Part shown: piece by piece, positions 1-9,499 of the stretch
Layout: every line of letters starts with the position of its first letter
Numbering within the stretch: the stretch's first letter is position 1
From: Brachybacterium fresconis
Lineage (GTDB): Bacteria > Actinomycetota > Actinomycetes > Actinomycetales > Dermabacteraceae
Length of the DNA: 64,000 nucleotides
Assembly (NCBI RefSeq): GCF_017876515.1
Contig: NZ_JAGIOC010000001.1
Coordinates: 3,224,001 to 3,288,000, forward strand
Reading direction: 5' to 3'
Program-made: the position numbers and the translations under genes
Notes under the pieces: model-generated
What the model was told of the DNA's origin: nothing
Seen by the model: the letters and a program-made list of their open reading frames with translations, nothing else
Databases searched by the model: none

Positions 1-1043
1 CCGCGCTGCCGCCCCTGGCCTTCGGGATCCTCGGCTTCTTCGCCGTGCCGATCTCGCGCCGGGTGGGGCTGACCGGCACCGTCGTCGCCTCCTTCGTGCT
101 GGTCGCCGTCGGACTGCTGCTGCGGCCCGCCGCCGGGGGCTTCGGGGCGTTCGTGGCCCTGTCGCTGCTGGTCCTGGTCGGACCCGCGCTCGGCAACGTC
201 GTGGTGCCGGCCTGGATCAAGCAGCACGGCGGCTCCCGCACCGTCGGCTGGATGACCCTGTACAGCGTGGTGCTGGCGGTCGGCGGCTCCGCCGGGGCGG
301 CGCTGGCCGTGCCGCTGGCCGGGTCCGCGACCGACGGCTGGCGCGACTCGCTGCAGTTCTGGGGGCTGCTCGCCGTGCTGCCCGTCGTCGTCTGGGCCGT
401 CGTGCTCACCCGCACCGGGCACGACTTCCCGCCCGCCCCGCCCAGCGGCGACCTGCCCGGCTCCCTGCTGCGCTCGCGCACGGCGATCGCGCTGACGATC
501 ATGTTCGGCCTGCAGTCCACGAACGCGTACACCCAGTTCGGGATGCTCCCGCAGATCCTCACCTCCTCCGGCCTGACGCCCTCGCGTGCGGGGATCACCG
601 TGGCCGTGGTCTCGGGCTGGGGCATCGTCGGCGGACTGGTCATGCCCACCGTCATCGCGCGGTTCCGTCATCTGCCCTGGCTGGTGGGCGGCTTCGGGCT
701 GCTCACCACCGCCGGCTACCTCGGCTTCTGGCTGGCTCCAGGGGTGAGCCCGCTGCTGTGGGCGTGCGTCCTGGGGATCGGCGGCTTCGCCTTCCCCACC
801 GCGATCGCCCTGATCCCCGCCCGCAGCCGGTCGCCGCGGGTCACCGCCCGGTTGTCCGGCATGGCCCAGCCGTTCGGCTACGTGCTGGCCGCGATCGGAC
901 CGCTCGCCGCCGGTGCGCTGCTGGATACGACCGGATCGATCCCGGCGGTGCTCGGATTCATGGCGCTGACCGGGCTGGCCCTGGCCGTCTTCGGCTACCG
1001 CGCGGCGCTGCCGCGGACGGTCGATGACGAGCTCACCGCCTGA
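1..1043 (+). CDS. MFS transporter, CynX/NimT-like (5' end outside window)
   Basis: The reading frame is open to the left edge of the window, so the N-terminus is missing; about 346 residues are visible. The protein is a run of hydrophobic segments separated by short basic loops, as in a major facilitator superfamily carrier. A central cytoplasmic loop near residues 140-160 (window numbering) precedes the second six-helix half. The second half begins with a helix rich in polar residues (Gln-Ser-Thr-Asn-Ala-Tyr), which resembles cyanate/nitroimidazole permease-like (CynX/NimT) transporters. The substrate cannot be read from the sequence. It ends in a TGA and is followed 54 bases later by an alpha/beta hydrolase on the same strand. 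MFS assignment is secure; the subfamily is an inference. Confidence 0.85.
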   Translation, partial: ALPPLAFGILGFFAVPISRRVGLTGTVVASFVLVAVGLLLRPAAGGFGAFVALSLLVLVGPALGNVVVPAWIKQHGGSRTVGWMTLYSVVLAVGGSAGAALAVPLAGSATDGWRDSLQFWGLLAVLPVVVWAVVLTRTGHDFPPAPPSGDLPGSLLRSRTAIALTIMFGLQSTNAYTQFGMLPQILTSSGLTPSRAGITVAVVSGWGIVGGLVMPTVIARFRHLPWLVGGFGLLTTAGYLGFWLAPGVSPLLWACVLGIGGFAFPTAIALIPARSRSPRVTARLSGMAQPFGYVLAAIGPLAAGALLDTTGSIPAVLGFMALTGLALAVFGYRAALPRTVDDELTA

Positions 1044-1097
1044 GGTGCTGCGGAACAGCGCCATGGCCTGCACAGCGAATCGTGCGAAGATGCTCTC

Positions 1098-1913
1098 ATG
1101 AGCATCGTCCGCACGCTGCGCATCCTGGCATCCCAGCGCCCCTCCGCCCCGTCGCGCTCCGTCGCGGCCCCGACCCGCGTGACCCGAGCCCGACCCGGTC
1201 GCGTGCCCGTGACCTGGATCGACCAGGACCTGGCGGCGACCGGCACGATCGTGCACCTGCACGGCGGCGCGTACGTGTCCGGGGAGCAGAAGGCCCACTG
1301 GTCCTGGCTCGAGGAGGTGGGCCGACGCGCCGGCGCCGCCACCGCGATGATCCACTACCGGCTGGCCCCGAAGCATCCCTTCCCCACCGCGGTCGAGGAC
1401 GTGCTGGCCGCCCTGGACGGCATGGGCGAGGCGTCCCTGCTGCGCCCCGGTCGCTGGGTGCTCTCCGGCGACAGCGCCGGCGGCGGCCTCGCGCTCGCCG
1501 TCGCCCAGTCCCTGGCGCAGGGCCACGCCGACAGCCCCGCGCTGCTGATGCTCGAATCACCCTGGACGGACCTGCCCGCCCGCCGCGACGGCGAGGACGA
1601 GCTGCGCCGTGCCGCCGCCCGCCTCTACGCCGGGGGCGTGCCCTCGCAGGACCCGCGCCTCAGCCCGATCCACGGCGACCTGGCCACCCTGCCGCCCGTG
1701 CACCTGGTCGCCGGCGTAGAGGACGAGCTCCTGTCGGATTCCCGCCGCCTGCACGCGGGCCTGCTCGAGGCCGGCACCGACGTGGAGTACGTCGAGATCC
1801 CCGGCCAGGGCCACACCGTCGCGGTCACCGGCGAGGGCCCGGATGCCCAGGCCGCCCGCCGCACCCAGATCGAGGCCGCCCGGCGCGTCCTCACCCTCCG
1901 CGCGAACGCCTGA
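1098..1913 (+). CDS. alpha/beta hydrolase, hormone-sensitive-lipase type esterase
   Basis: A 271-residue cytoplasmic esterase/lipase of the HSL (family IV) type. The oxyanion-hole motif HGGAY lies at residues 55-59. The nucleophile elbow GDSAGG has Ser126. Asp209 and His239 fit the rest of the triad. It would hydrolyse small acyl or aryl esters; the substrate is unknown. The ATG at 1098 has no Shine-Dalgarno but has a GAAGAT hexamer exactly six bases upstream, so the mRNA may be leaderless. The length is slightly short for the family (about 300), mostly at the N-terminus. The next gene starts 57 bases downstream with its own strong ribosome binding site. Confidence 0.88.
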   Translation: MSIVRTLRILASQRPSAPSRSVAAPTRVTRARPGRVPVTWIDQDLAATGTIVHLHGGAYVSGEQKAHWSWLEEVGRRAGAATAMIHYRLAPKHPFPTAVEDVLAALDGMGEASLLRPGRWVLSGDSAGGGLALAVAQSLAQGHADSPALLMLESPWTDLPARRDGEDELRRAAARLYAGGVPSQDPRLSPIHGDLATLPPVHLVAGVEDELLSDSRRLHAGLLEAGTDVEYVEIPGQGHTVAVTGEGPDAQAARRTQIEAARRVLTLRANA

Positions 1914-1970
1914 TCCCGCGCCGGACCTCCACGCTCTGCCCCATCCCACCACCATCCCGAGGAGGACGCC

Positions 1971-3365
<1,395 letters not shown>

Positions 3366-3418
3366 CCGGGGAGATCACCGCGCCATGACCCCGACCGCGT
3401 CATGACCCCGCTCGCGCC

Positions 3419-4012
3419 ATGACCTCCCTGGAGCCGCCGGGCGGCGAGCACGTGCGCTGGGATGGGAGCCCGGAGGTCCTCACCCGGATCCGGGACCTGC
3501 TGATCTCCCACAGCTCCCGGGGCACATTGCGGATCATCCTCCAGCAGCTCACGCTGCACGAGGGCGGGCAGGAGGCCGGGGTCCACGAGGTGATCGACGC
3601 GGTGCTGGACGTCGGCGGCAACCTGGTGGCGACGCCGCTGGGCCCGTCCGTGCGCGAGGACCCGCGGACGGCGGCCCGTCTGGACGCGGCGCTCGCTCGG
3701 CTGCGTGCCGAGGTCGTCGGTCAGATGGGGGCGCAGCCCGAGGCGCTCGAGGTGGTCATCGACGGGGACGGGCACCGGGAAGCGCGGATCGCCTTCGCCC
3801 TGGAGGTCTCCGCCCAGGACCTCACCGATCACCGCCCCCACCCGGCGCTGCGCGACGGGGCACGACACATCCTGCACGAGGCGCCCGCCCTGGACGAGCT
3901 GCGCGATCGGCTGTCCGCGCCGCCGCCGAGCCTGCTGCGCCGCGGCTGGGACGCCCTGCGCGGCATCGGCCGACGGGGTCGGGCGGGACGGGACGGGGCC
4001 GGTCGGGGCTAG
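3419..4012 (+). CDS. hypothetical protein
   Basis: A 197-residue protein of no family I recognise. It is soluble, has no signal peptide, and mixes helical segments (about residues 20-50 and 85-105) with a beta-rich middle (V-V-I-D-G-D-G-H near 120). The tail is Arg/Gly-rich (GRRGRAGRDGAGRG). Third-position G/C is high, so I take the frame as coding. Upstream, short near-repeats of the form gcgccatgacc (3379-3425) create several out-of-frame ATGs, and there is no clear Shine-Dalgarno. Its TAG overlaps the stop of the convergent lipoprotein gene by a few bases. Confidence 0.6.
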   Translation: MTSLEPPGGEHVRWDGSPEVLTRIRDLLISHSSRGTLRIILQQLTLHEGGQEAGVHEVIDAVLDVGGNLVATPLGPSVREDPRTAARLDAALARLRAEVVGQMGAQPEALEVVIDGDGHREARIAFALEVSAQDLTDHRPHPALRDGARHILHEAPALDELRDRLSAPPPSLLRRGWDALRGIGRRGRAGRDGAGRG

Positions 4013-4869
4013 GTGCAGATCACGTTCGTGGCGTCGTCGCCGCTCAGCGCCGCGGACGCGGGGTCCAGGAGGTCCTCGCGTCGGATTCGCGGCGCGGCGA
4101 TCACGGTGTCCATCGTGGCCTGCTGTGCCGCGCGGTGCTCGGCGTCGTCCCCGAGCGCGGGCACGACGAGGCCGCCCTGCTCGCGCAGGCCGCAGCCGTC
4201 CAGGCCGTGGATGGTGACCCGGATGGTCGCGGTCGAGGCCAGGCCGTCGGGGCGGAGATCGGCGACGACGCCCAGCCGGTAGGCGATCACGCCGACGGCA
4301 TGGGTGTCCGTGTCCAGCACCGACCAGGCCAGGGTGCCGCCCAGCAGGAGCAGCGCCGTGCCGTCCCGCTGCCCGCGGAACCAGTCCATCGCCAGGGCTG
4401 GCCGGCCGATGGTCGCGAAGCTCTCGGCGAGGGTGAAGGCGTACAGGTGCCGTTCCCCGCCGTCCCACGCCTGGCGCAGGACGTCCTGCCAGTAGCTGGG
4501 GGTTGCCGCGGTGATCTGCGCCCGGGCCGCGGCATCGTCCAGGCCCTGCAGGGCGTCGGGGGAGAGGTAGGCGCCCGCCAGGAAGTCCGTCAGCGCGTGC
4601 CGGACCGGGTCGACGGCGCCGTCGTCGGGTCCGAGGTCCGCCCAGGCCTCGAGATCGGCGGCGGCGCCGGTGATCGGCAGGGTGAGCACGTCGGCGAGGG
4701 TGCGACCGTCCCACCGGACCTCGTCCAGGGAGGCGAGGGGATCACGGGGCACTTCATCGGAGGTGGGGACCTGGCTCCTGCCGCAGCCCGCCGCGAGCGC
4801 GGCGGTTCCGGAGGCGGCGAGGAGTCCGGCGAGATCGCGTCGTCGCACCAGGGGGCGACGAGGCGTCAT
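4009..4869 (-). CDS. putative lipoprotein
   Basis: A 286-residue exported protein. The N-terminus has an Arg-rich start (PRRPLVRRRDL), a hydrophobic stretch and a lipobox A-L-A-A-G-C with Cys29, so it should be lipid-anchored on the outer face of the membrane. The Arg-Arg-Asp-Leu pattern suggests Tat export. The body has no motif I can name. It contains two late Cys residues (in DGCGLRE and the C-terminal NVICT) that could form a disulfide. The start is the ATG whose first bases overlap the TGA of the upstream small membrane protein gene (ATGA), so the two are translationally coupled. A longer upstream extension of the frame is out-of-frame sequence of that neighbour. Confidence 0.72.
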   Translation of the reverse strand: MTPRRPLVRRRDLAGLLAASGTAALAAGCGRSQVPTSDEVPRDPLASLDEVRWDGRTLADVLTLPITGAAADLEAWADLGPDDGAVDPVRHALTDFLAGAYLSPDALQGLDDAAARAQITAATPSYWQDVLRQAWDGGERHLYAFTLAESFATIGRPALAMDWFRGQRDGTALLLLGGTLAWSVLDTDTHAVGVIAYRLGVVADLRPDGLASTATIRVTIHGLDGCGLREQGGLVVPALGDDAEHRAAQQATMDTVIAAPRIRREDLLDPASAALSGDDATNVICT

Positions 4870-5150
4870 CGGAGTTCGGGCTCGGAGACGTCGGCCCGCC
4901 CGGAGTCGGCGTCGAGGCGACGGCCGACGGTGCGCGCGCGGTCGCGGTCGTGCTCGGTGGCCTTGTCGACGAGATCGGTGGTGTCGTGATCGGGCTCGTC
5001 CGGCTGCAGCACCAACCACAGGACGAAGCCGATCGTCAGCACGAGGGCGATGGCCAGGAAGATGCCCAGAAGGGGCCAGGAGAAGGCGACCGGGTCCCAG
5101 AAGGGATCACCCTGCATCGGTGCTCCGACGACCATGGCAACCCCCCCCAT
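4866..5150 (-). CDS. small single-pass membrane protein
   Basis: A 94-residue protein with one strong transmembrane helix at about residues 24-48 (W-P-L-L-G-I-F-L-A-I-A-L-V-L-T-I). The N-terminus is short and the C-terminal tail is highly charged (many Asp, Glu, Arg), presumably cytosolic. No family is recognised. The gene is translationally coupled to the lipoprotein gene through a four-base ATGA overlap, which suggests the two proteins act together at the membrane. It is divergent from the kinase gene; the roughly 95-base gap between them should hold both promoters. A later in-frame Met (residue 6) is a possible alternative start. Confidence 0.6.
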   Translation of the reverse strand: MGGVAMVVGAPMQGDPFWDPVAFSWPLLGIFLAIALVLTIGFVLWLVLQPDEPDHDTTDLVDKATEHDRDRARTVGRRLDADSGRADVSEPELR

Positions 5151-5245
5151 CCGGTCACGGCACGAGGAACCGGGGGCGCTCCCGGGTCCACAGAGTTCCT
5201 CGCCAGCATAACTCCTCGCCGACGGGCCGTTATGCTGAGCCGGAT

Positions 5246-6733
5246 ATGGCTGATGTGATCGTCGGGCGCTTCGCCCTCATAGACCTGATCGCCAAGGGCG
5301 GCTCCGGGTCCGTGTGGCGCGCCTGGGACTCGAAGACCGAGATGCTGTGCGCCGCCAAGGTGCTGCGCCAGCGCGACTCGGCCGACCTCATGCGCTTCGT
5401 GCGCGAGAAGGGCGTCAGCTTCGACCACCCCCACCTGCTCACCCCGCACGGCTGGGGCGCGGAGGACGAGCACGTCGTGATCGCGATGCCGCTGGTCTCC
5501 GGCGGCACGCTCGAATCGGTCGTGAAGAAGAAGGGCAAGCTCGCCGAGCCGGCGGTGGTGGTCATCCTCGACCAGCTGCTCGACGGCCTCGCCCACGTGC
5601 ACGCCGAGGGGTGGATCCACCGCGACGTGAAGCCCGCCAACATCATGTTCGAGCCGCGCGGGCGGGCGGTCCCCGTCTCCCGCCTGGCGGACTTCGGCAT
5701 CGCCGTGCACGAGACCGACGTGCGCTTCACCCACGTCGGCATGGTCAACGGCACGCCCGGATACATGGCGCCGGAGCTGTTCTCGATGGCGGAGCCGGCC
5801 CCCTCCCACGATCTCTACGCCGCGGGCGTGGTGGCCCTGGTCGCCCTGAACGGGAAGATCGCGCTGCACGACGGGGCCTTCCGGCCCGATGAGCTCTCCC
5901 AGCACCTGCGCGGAGTCACCCCGAAGCTGTCCGCGGTGATCCGCAAGCTGGTCGCCGCCCAGCCCGACCAGCGGTACCAGGACGCCGACACGGTACGGCG
6001 GGATCTGCCCCGCGTGCCGCAGGGCTACCCGCTGACCCACGCCGACGGCGCCCCGCTCGAGTTCCAGGACACCTTGGACCCGCTGCCGGAGAACGCGCCC
6101 GGTGCCATACGACCCGAGCGGCCCGCGCCCCAGGTCGCCTCGTCCTCGATGGAGGCGATCCGCGCGGGACAGGTCCAGCAGGGCTTCTCCTCGGGCTCGC
6201 CCTCGCCGCAGACCGGGCCGCAATGGGTCCAGGGGGCGCCCGGTGCGCCGCAGGGAATGGCGCAGCAGGGGGCACCACCGGGGATCGGGCAGCAGGGTGC
6301 GCCACCGGGGATCGGGCAGCAGGGTGCGCCGATGCAGGGCTCGCCGCATCCCGGGCCGGGGTCGCCGCAACCTGCTCCGTCGCAGCAGGGCGCCGCGCAG
6401 AACTACACCGCCACCCAGGCCTCGACCAGCACCGTCACCGGTCAGGGTGGGACGCGCAATCGGAGCACCCTGCTCGCCGTGGGCCTCGGCGTCGGCGCGG
6501 CGGTGGTCCTCGGCGTCATCGTCGCGATCACGCTGCTGGCGCTCTTCCCGCGGGCATCGGCCGCTTCCATCGGGGACGGCGCCGCGGTCAGCAGCATCGA
6601 TGCCGCCTTCGCCGAGGTCACCCCCGGCCAGGAGTGCGCTGCACGGGACGAGGGCATCATCGCCCTCACGACCGAGGGTGACTACGTCTCCTGCTCCCGC
6701 GCCGACGACGGCAGCGGCTACGCCTTCGCCTGA
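5246..6733 (+). CDS. transmembrane serine/threonine protein kinase (PknB family)
   Basis: A 495-residue Hanks-type kinase. The N-terminal kinase domain (residues 5-265) has the glycine loop at 17-22, the ATP-binding Lys38, HRDVKPAN with catalytic Asp127, DFG at 149-151 and an APE motif near 175. A long Pro/Gly/Gln-rich linker with repeated G-Q-Q-G-A-P-P-G-I units (DNA 6260-6335) leads to one transmembrane helix near residues 410-432. A short extracellular piece of about 55 residues has two Cys. There are no PASTA repeats, so it is not the classical muropeptide-sensing PknB. The ATG is chosen by homology at the kinase N-terminus; TATGCT at 5231-5236 is a likely -10, giving a nearly leaderless mRNA. 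Gene-specific substrates are unknown. Confidence 0.9.
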   Translation: MADVIVGRFALIDLIAKGGSGSVWRAWDSKTEMLCAAKVLRQRDSADLMRFVREKGVSFDHPHLLTPHGWGAEDEHVVIAMPLVSGGTLESVVKKKGKLAEPAVVVILDQLLDGLAHVHAEGWIHRDVKPANIMFEPRGRAVPVSRLADFGIAVHETDVRFTHVGMVNGTPGYMAPELFSMAEPAPSHDLYAAGVVALVALNGKIALHDGAFRPDELSQHLRGVTPKLSAVIRKLVAAQPDQRYQDADTVRRDLPRVPQGYPLTHADGAPLEFQDTLDPLPENAPGAIRPERPAPQVASSSMEAIRAGQVQQGFSSGSPSPQTGPQWVQGAPGAPQGMAQQGAPPGIGQQGAPPGIGQQGAPMQGSPHPGPGSPQPAPSQQGAAQNYTATQASTSTVTGQGGTRNRSTLLAVGLGVGAAVVLGVIVAITLLALFPRASAASIGDGAAVSSIDAAFAEVTPGQECAARDEGIIALTTEGDYVSCSRADDGSGYAFA

Positions 6734-6921
6734 CACCGTCCGCAGGTGCGCCGACCGCCGCTTCCCGCTGGTTACTCAGTGGTACCCAGTCATCTGTGCC
6801 GCTGAGCGGGTGCCAGAGCGACACACATGACGGGGTCGAACGCGCCCCGGCCTGGGTGCTGTCGCGCCACGCTGCCTGGGTGCTGCCGCGCCCCTGCCCC
6901 AGGCGCAGTCCCACGCGCCGC
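6734..6921. other. intergenic region between convergent genes
   Basis: This 188-base stretch lies between the kinase and the convergent serine hydrolase. I see no gene. It has two imperfect direct copies of gcctgggtgctgycgcgcc (about 6852 and 6874). No clear hairpin with a T-run is present. Confidence 0.5.
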
Positions 6922-8466
6922 TCAGCGCGGGGCGACCGCGGTGGTGTCCAGGGACTGGACGAGGGCCTCGCGCCGCGGGTCCATCAGCAGGTCGATCCGC
7001 AGCGACGGAGTGCTCTCACCGCGTCCCGGGACGCGCCAGCGCAGCTGCGCCGGGCTGATCACCGTCGCAGCCTGGGGACGCAGGTAGTCCAGTGCTGCGC
7101 GGTCCAGGCCGGCGGCGCGCAGGGCGGTGTCCAGGCGCCTCTGGCGTTCCTCCCGCGAGGTGTCGAGGTCCATGTTGTGGGCGAACCAGGCATCGGCCAC
7201 CGTGTCATCGTCCGTGCGCAACCAGGTCAGCGCGGCCGTCGCCGCCTCGAGGGTGCGCGGCGCGGGCTGCTTCTCGGGTCGCTCGAGCAGCCCGGGGACC
7301 TCGCGCTGCAGGATCCGCAGCGTCTGCATCGACAGGGGAGTGGCCGGGGCGTACTTCGAGTTCGCCAGCGCCACCACGCCGACGCCGCTGTCGCGGTGCC
7401 ACACCATGAACGAGCCGTAGCCGGGGTAGCCGCCGGAATGGGAGACGACCTCCCCGAGATCCGGGAAGTGCTCGATGACCAGGCCGTAGCCGTAGCCGCG
7501 GATGCGGTCGAAGCCGGGGGAGGTGCCGTCCTCAGCGGCCGGCAGCGCGGGCAGCGGGTGGTGGCGGCGCAGCTGCTGCATCTCCCGGCGCGAGGTGGTC
7601 GACAGCAGCGCCTGGTCCCGCGCGGCGGAGTCCGGAGCGTCGGCCGCGGCGAGGAAGCGCATCCAGGTGGCGACGTCGTCGACCGTGGAGAACAGCCCGG
7701 CCATCGCGCCGTACACGCCGGGACGGTCCAGCGGCACCGGCTCGAAACGGGTCGCGTCGCTGCGGTCGCCGATCCGGTGCCCGGTGGCCAGCCGCGAGTG
7801 GTCCAGCGCCTCGATGTCGAAGGCGGTGTCGGCCATGCCCAGCGGTTCGAGGAAACGGGAGCGGATCTGCGCGGTGTAGTCCGAGCCCGTGACGTCGTCG
7901 ATGGCCCGGCCCAGCAGCGCGTACCCAGTGTTGGAGTACTCGAAGCCGGTGTCCGGACGGTGGACGTGGCCGAGCCCACCGTCGAGCAGGGACGCGAACT
8001 GCTCGCGGGTCATGGACTCCTGGCGGTCGCCCCAGGGGTTGTCCGTGACCAGACCGGCGCTCATGGTCAGCAGTTCCCGCAGGGTGATCTCGGGGTCGTC
8101 GGCCGCGGTCTCGAAGGAGCCGGCGGCCTCGGGGACGTAGCGGGCGATGGGGTCGTCCAGCTGCAGCTTCCCCTCGTCGCGCAGGGCCAGCAGCGTCGCG
8201 GCGGTGAAGGACTTCGTCATCGAGGCGATGCGGGAGATCGTGGCCCGGTCCATGGGGGCGCTGCCGGGGGCGGGCGCACCGTCGACGAGCTCTCGATGGC
8301 CGGCCGCACCGTGGGCCAGAACGGCCGGATCGTGGTCGTGACCGCCGACGACGGCCCAGGTCACGCCCGCGGTGCGGTGACCGGTGACGGCGTCGGCGAA
8401 CAGCCTGGTGATCTGGTCGCGGACGGACTCGGGCAGGGCGTCGGGAGCGGCAGGAGTGCTGGGCAT
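6922..8466 (-). CDS. serine hydrolase, beta-lactamase class C / esterase EstB fold
   Basis: A protein of about 514 residues with the penicillin-binding/beta-lactamase fold. The S-x-x-K motif is SMTK with Ser82 and Lys85. A Tyr-Ser-Asn motif follows near residue 176, and HSGGYPG near residue 330 replaces the K-T-G box. No signal peptide is visible, so it is probably cytosolic and acts as an esterase or D-aminopeptidase rather than a resistance enzyme. The C-terminal 150 residues form a separate domain typical of long members of the family. The start is uncertain: I use the ATG at 8466, but in-frame GTGs at 8475 and 8490 are possible and none has a good Shine-Dalgarno. Confidence 0.85.
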   Translation of the reverse strand: MPSTPAAPDALPESVRDQITRLFADAVTGHRTAGVTWAVVGGHDHDPAVLAHGAAGHRELVDGAPAPGSAPMDRATISRIASMTKSFTAATLLALRDEGKLQLDDPIARYVPEAAGSFETAADDPEITLRELLTMSAGLVTDNPWGDRQESMTREQFASLLDGGLGHVHRPDTGFEYSNTGYALLGRAIDDVTGSDYTAQIRSRFLEPLGMADTAFDIEALDHSRLATGHRIGDRSDATRFEPVPLDRPGVYGAMAGLFSTVDDVATWMRFLAAADAPDSAARDQALLSTTSRREMQQLRRHHPLPALPAAEDGTSPGFDRIRGYGYGLVIEHFPDLGEVVSHSGGYPGYGSFMVWHRDSGVGVVALANSKYAPATPLSMQTLRILQREVPGLLERPEKQPAPRTLEAATAALTWLRTDDDTVADAWFAHNMDLDTSREERQRRLDTALRAAGLDRAALDYLRPQAATVISPAQLRWRVPGRGESTPSLRIDLLMDPRREALVQSLDTTAVAPR

Positions 8467-8571
8467 GGAGGCCACTCTAGAACCTCGCACGCCGGTGGTT
8501 CACCGCGCTCGATGAGGGCGGGTGGCTCAGGCGTCGAGCAGCCCGACCCCCAGGAATCCCGCGCGCACACC

Positions 8572-8709
8572 CTACAGCCCGACGTAGAAGGCGAAGAACG
8601 TCAGCAGCAGGAGGGCGAGGGCGAGCAGCACCCGTGGGACCTTCTTGAACGTTCCCTCCCGCCAGGCGAACAGCCAGTAGAAGGCGTTCACGCCGGCGGC
8701 GGTGCTCAC
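8572..8709 (-). CDS. very small hydrophobic protein (45 aa)
   Basis: A GTG-initiated frame encodes 45 residues: a short amphipathic N-terminus with F-Y-W-L-F-A-W, a basic patch (REGTFKKVPR), then one membrane helix rich in Leu, Ala and Phe, ending FYVGL. It sits in the same frame as, and 9 bases after, the TAG of the SWIM-protein gene, so it could be read as a separate cistron of that unit. GGAG lies about 12 bases before the GTG, a weak placement. The alternative is a non-functional read-on of the SWIM frame. The positive-inside pattern and clean helix make a real membrane peptide plausible. Confidence 0.45.
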   Translation of the reverse strand: MSTAAGVNAFYWLFAWREGTFKKVPRVLLALALLLLTFFAFYVGL

Positions 8710-8718
8710 GAGCGCCTG

Positions 8719-9480
8719 CTACTCCGGATCGGGCGGCTCGCCGTCCACGGCGGCGGACCCGTAGAACCTCGCGATGATCCGGGCCGGCTCCGCGCCGATC
8801 GCCTCGCTCAGCAGTTCCGGGCTGGTGCGGGTGGGATCGTAGGGGGCAGGTGCCGGGCTCCTCGGTGCGTCCTCGCCCGGACCGTCGGCCGTGCCTGCGC
8901 CGTCGCCGTCCGCGTCCTCGCCGGGCTCTGCGCGCTGCGGAGCGGCCGTCTCGATCGGGGCGACCAGGTCCTCGAGGGTGAGCCCCCGCAGGGTCAGCAG
9001 CTGGACGGGCTTGTCGTCGACCGCCTCGACCAGCACATACACCAGGGCGGCGACGTGACGGCAGGGTCCCGGCCAGTCCAGGCAGGAGCAGTCGTGGGAC
9101 AGCTCCGAGGCACCGCGGGGCAGCAGGGACAGATCGGACGCGGCCAGCTCCCGCTCGAACTCCTCGGGGTACTCGCCGCCGGCCAGCCGCGCGGGCAGCT
9201 CGGGACGGGCGCGAGCCAGGCGCAGGAACTCGCCGCGATCGTCCAGGGAGAAGGCAGGCAGGTCCACCCGCGCCCGGTGCAGCTCGCCGTCGGCGCCCTG
9301 CACGTCGCCACGGGCGATCCCCGCGGTCACGTCGAGCCATTGGACGCGGCCGGCCCGGGCGTCGGCCTTCCCGCCGCCGGCGCGCCCCACCCCGAGCAGC
9401 CGCTCGGCGGCATCCCGCAGCGCGGCCGCGTGCCAGCTCTTCCCGATCGCGCCGCGGCGCGAGCGCAGCGAGATGCTCAT
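8719..9480 (-). CDS. SWIM zinc-finger domain protein
   Basis: A 253-residue protein with a SWIM zinc-binding motif, CxCx6CxH, at Cys131, Cys133, Cys140 and His142. SWIM domains bind DNA or protein partners. The gene lies just downstream of a SNF2-type ATPase on the same strand, an arrangement seen in other actinobacteria (for example helZ and its neighbour in Mycobacterium, from memory). The C-terminal third is an acidic, Pro-rich linker followed by a short conserved-looking segment (SPELLSEAIGAEPARIIARFYG). The ATG at 9480 is preceded by AGGAGG with long spacing; a TTG at 9522 overlapping the SNF2 gene end is the alternative. The pair probably forms a complex. Confidence 0.82.
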   Translation of the reverse strand: MSISLRSRRGAIGKSWHAAALRDAAERLLGVGRAGGGKADARAGRVQWLDVTAGIARGDVQGADGELHRARVDLPAFSLDDRGEFLRLARARPELPARLAGGEYPEEFERELAASDLSLLPRGASELSHDCSCLDWPGPCRHVAALVYVLVEAVDDKPVQLLTLRGLTLEDLVAPIETAAPQRAEPGEDADGDGAGTADGPGEDAPRSPAPAPYDPTRTSPELLSEAIGAEPARIIARFYGSAAVDGEPPDPE

Positions 9481-9499
9481 GGCGTGCTCACCGTCCTCC

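Noticed and set aside
4135..4989. A 284-codon plus-strand frame opposite the lipoprotein gene
   Set aside because: Antisense shadow; the minus-strand frame has a signal peptide, lipobox and coupling with its neighbour.
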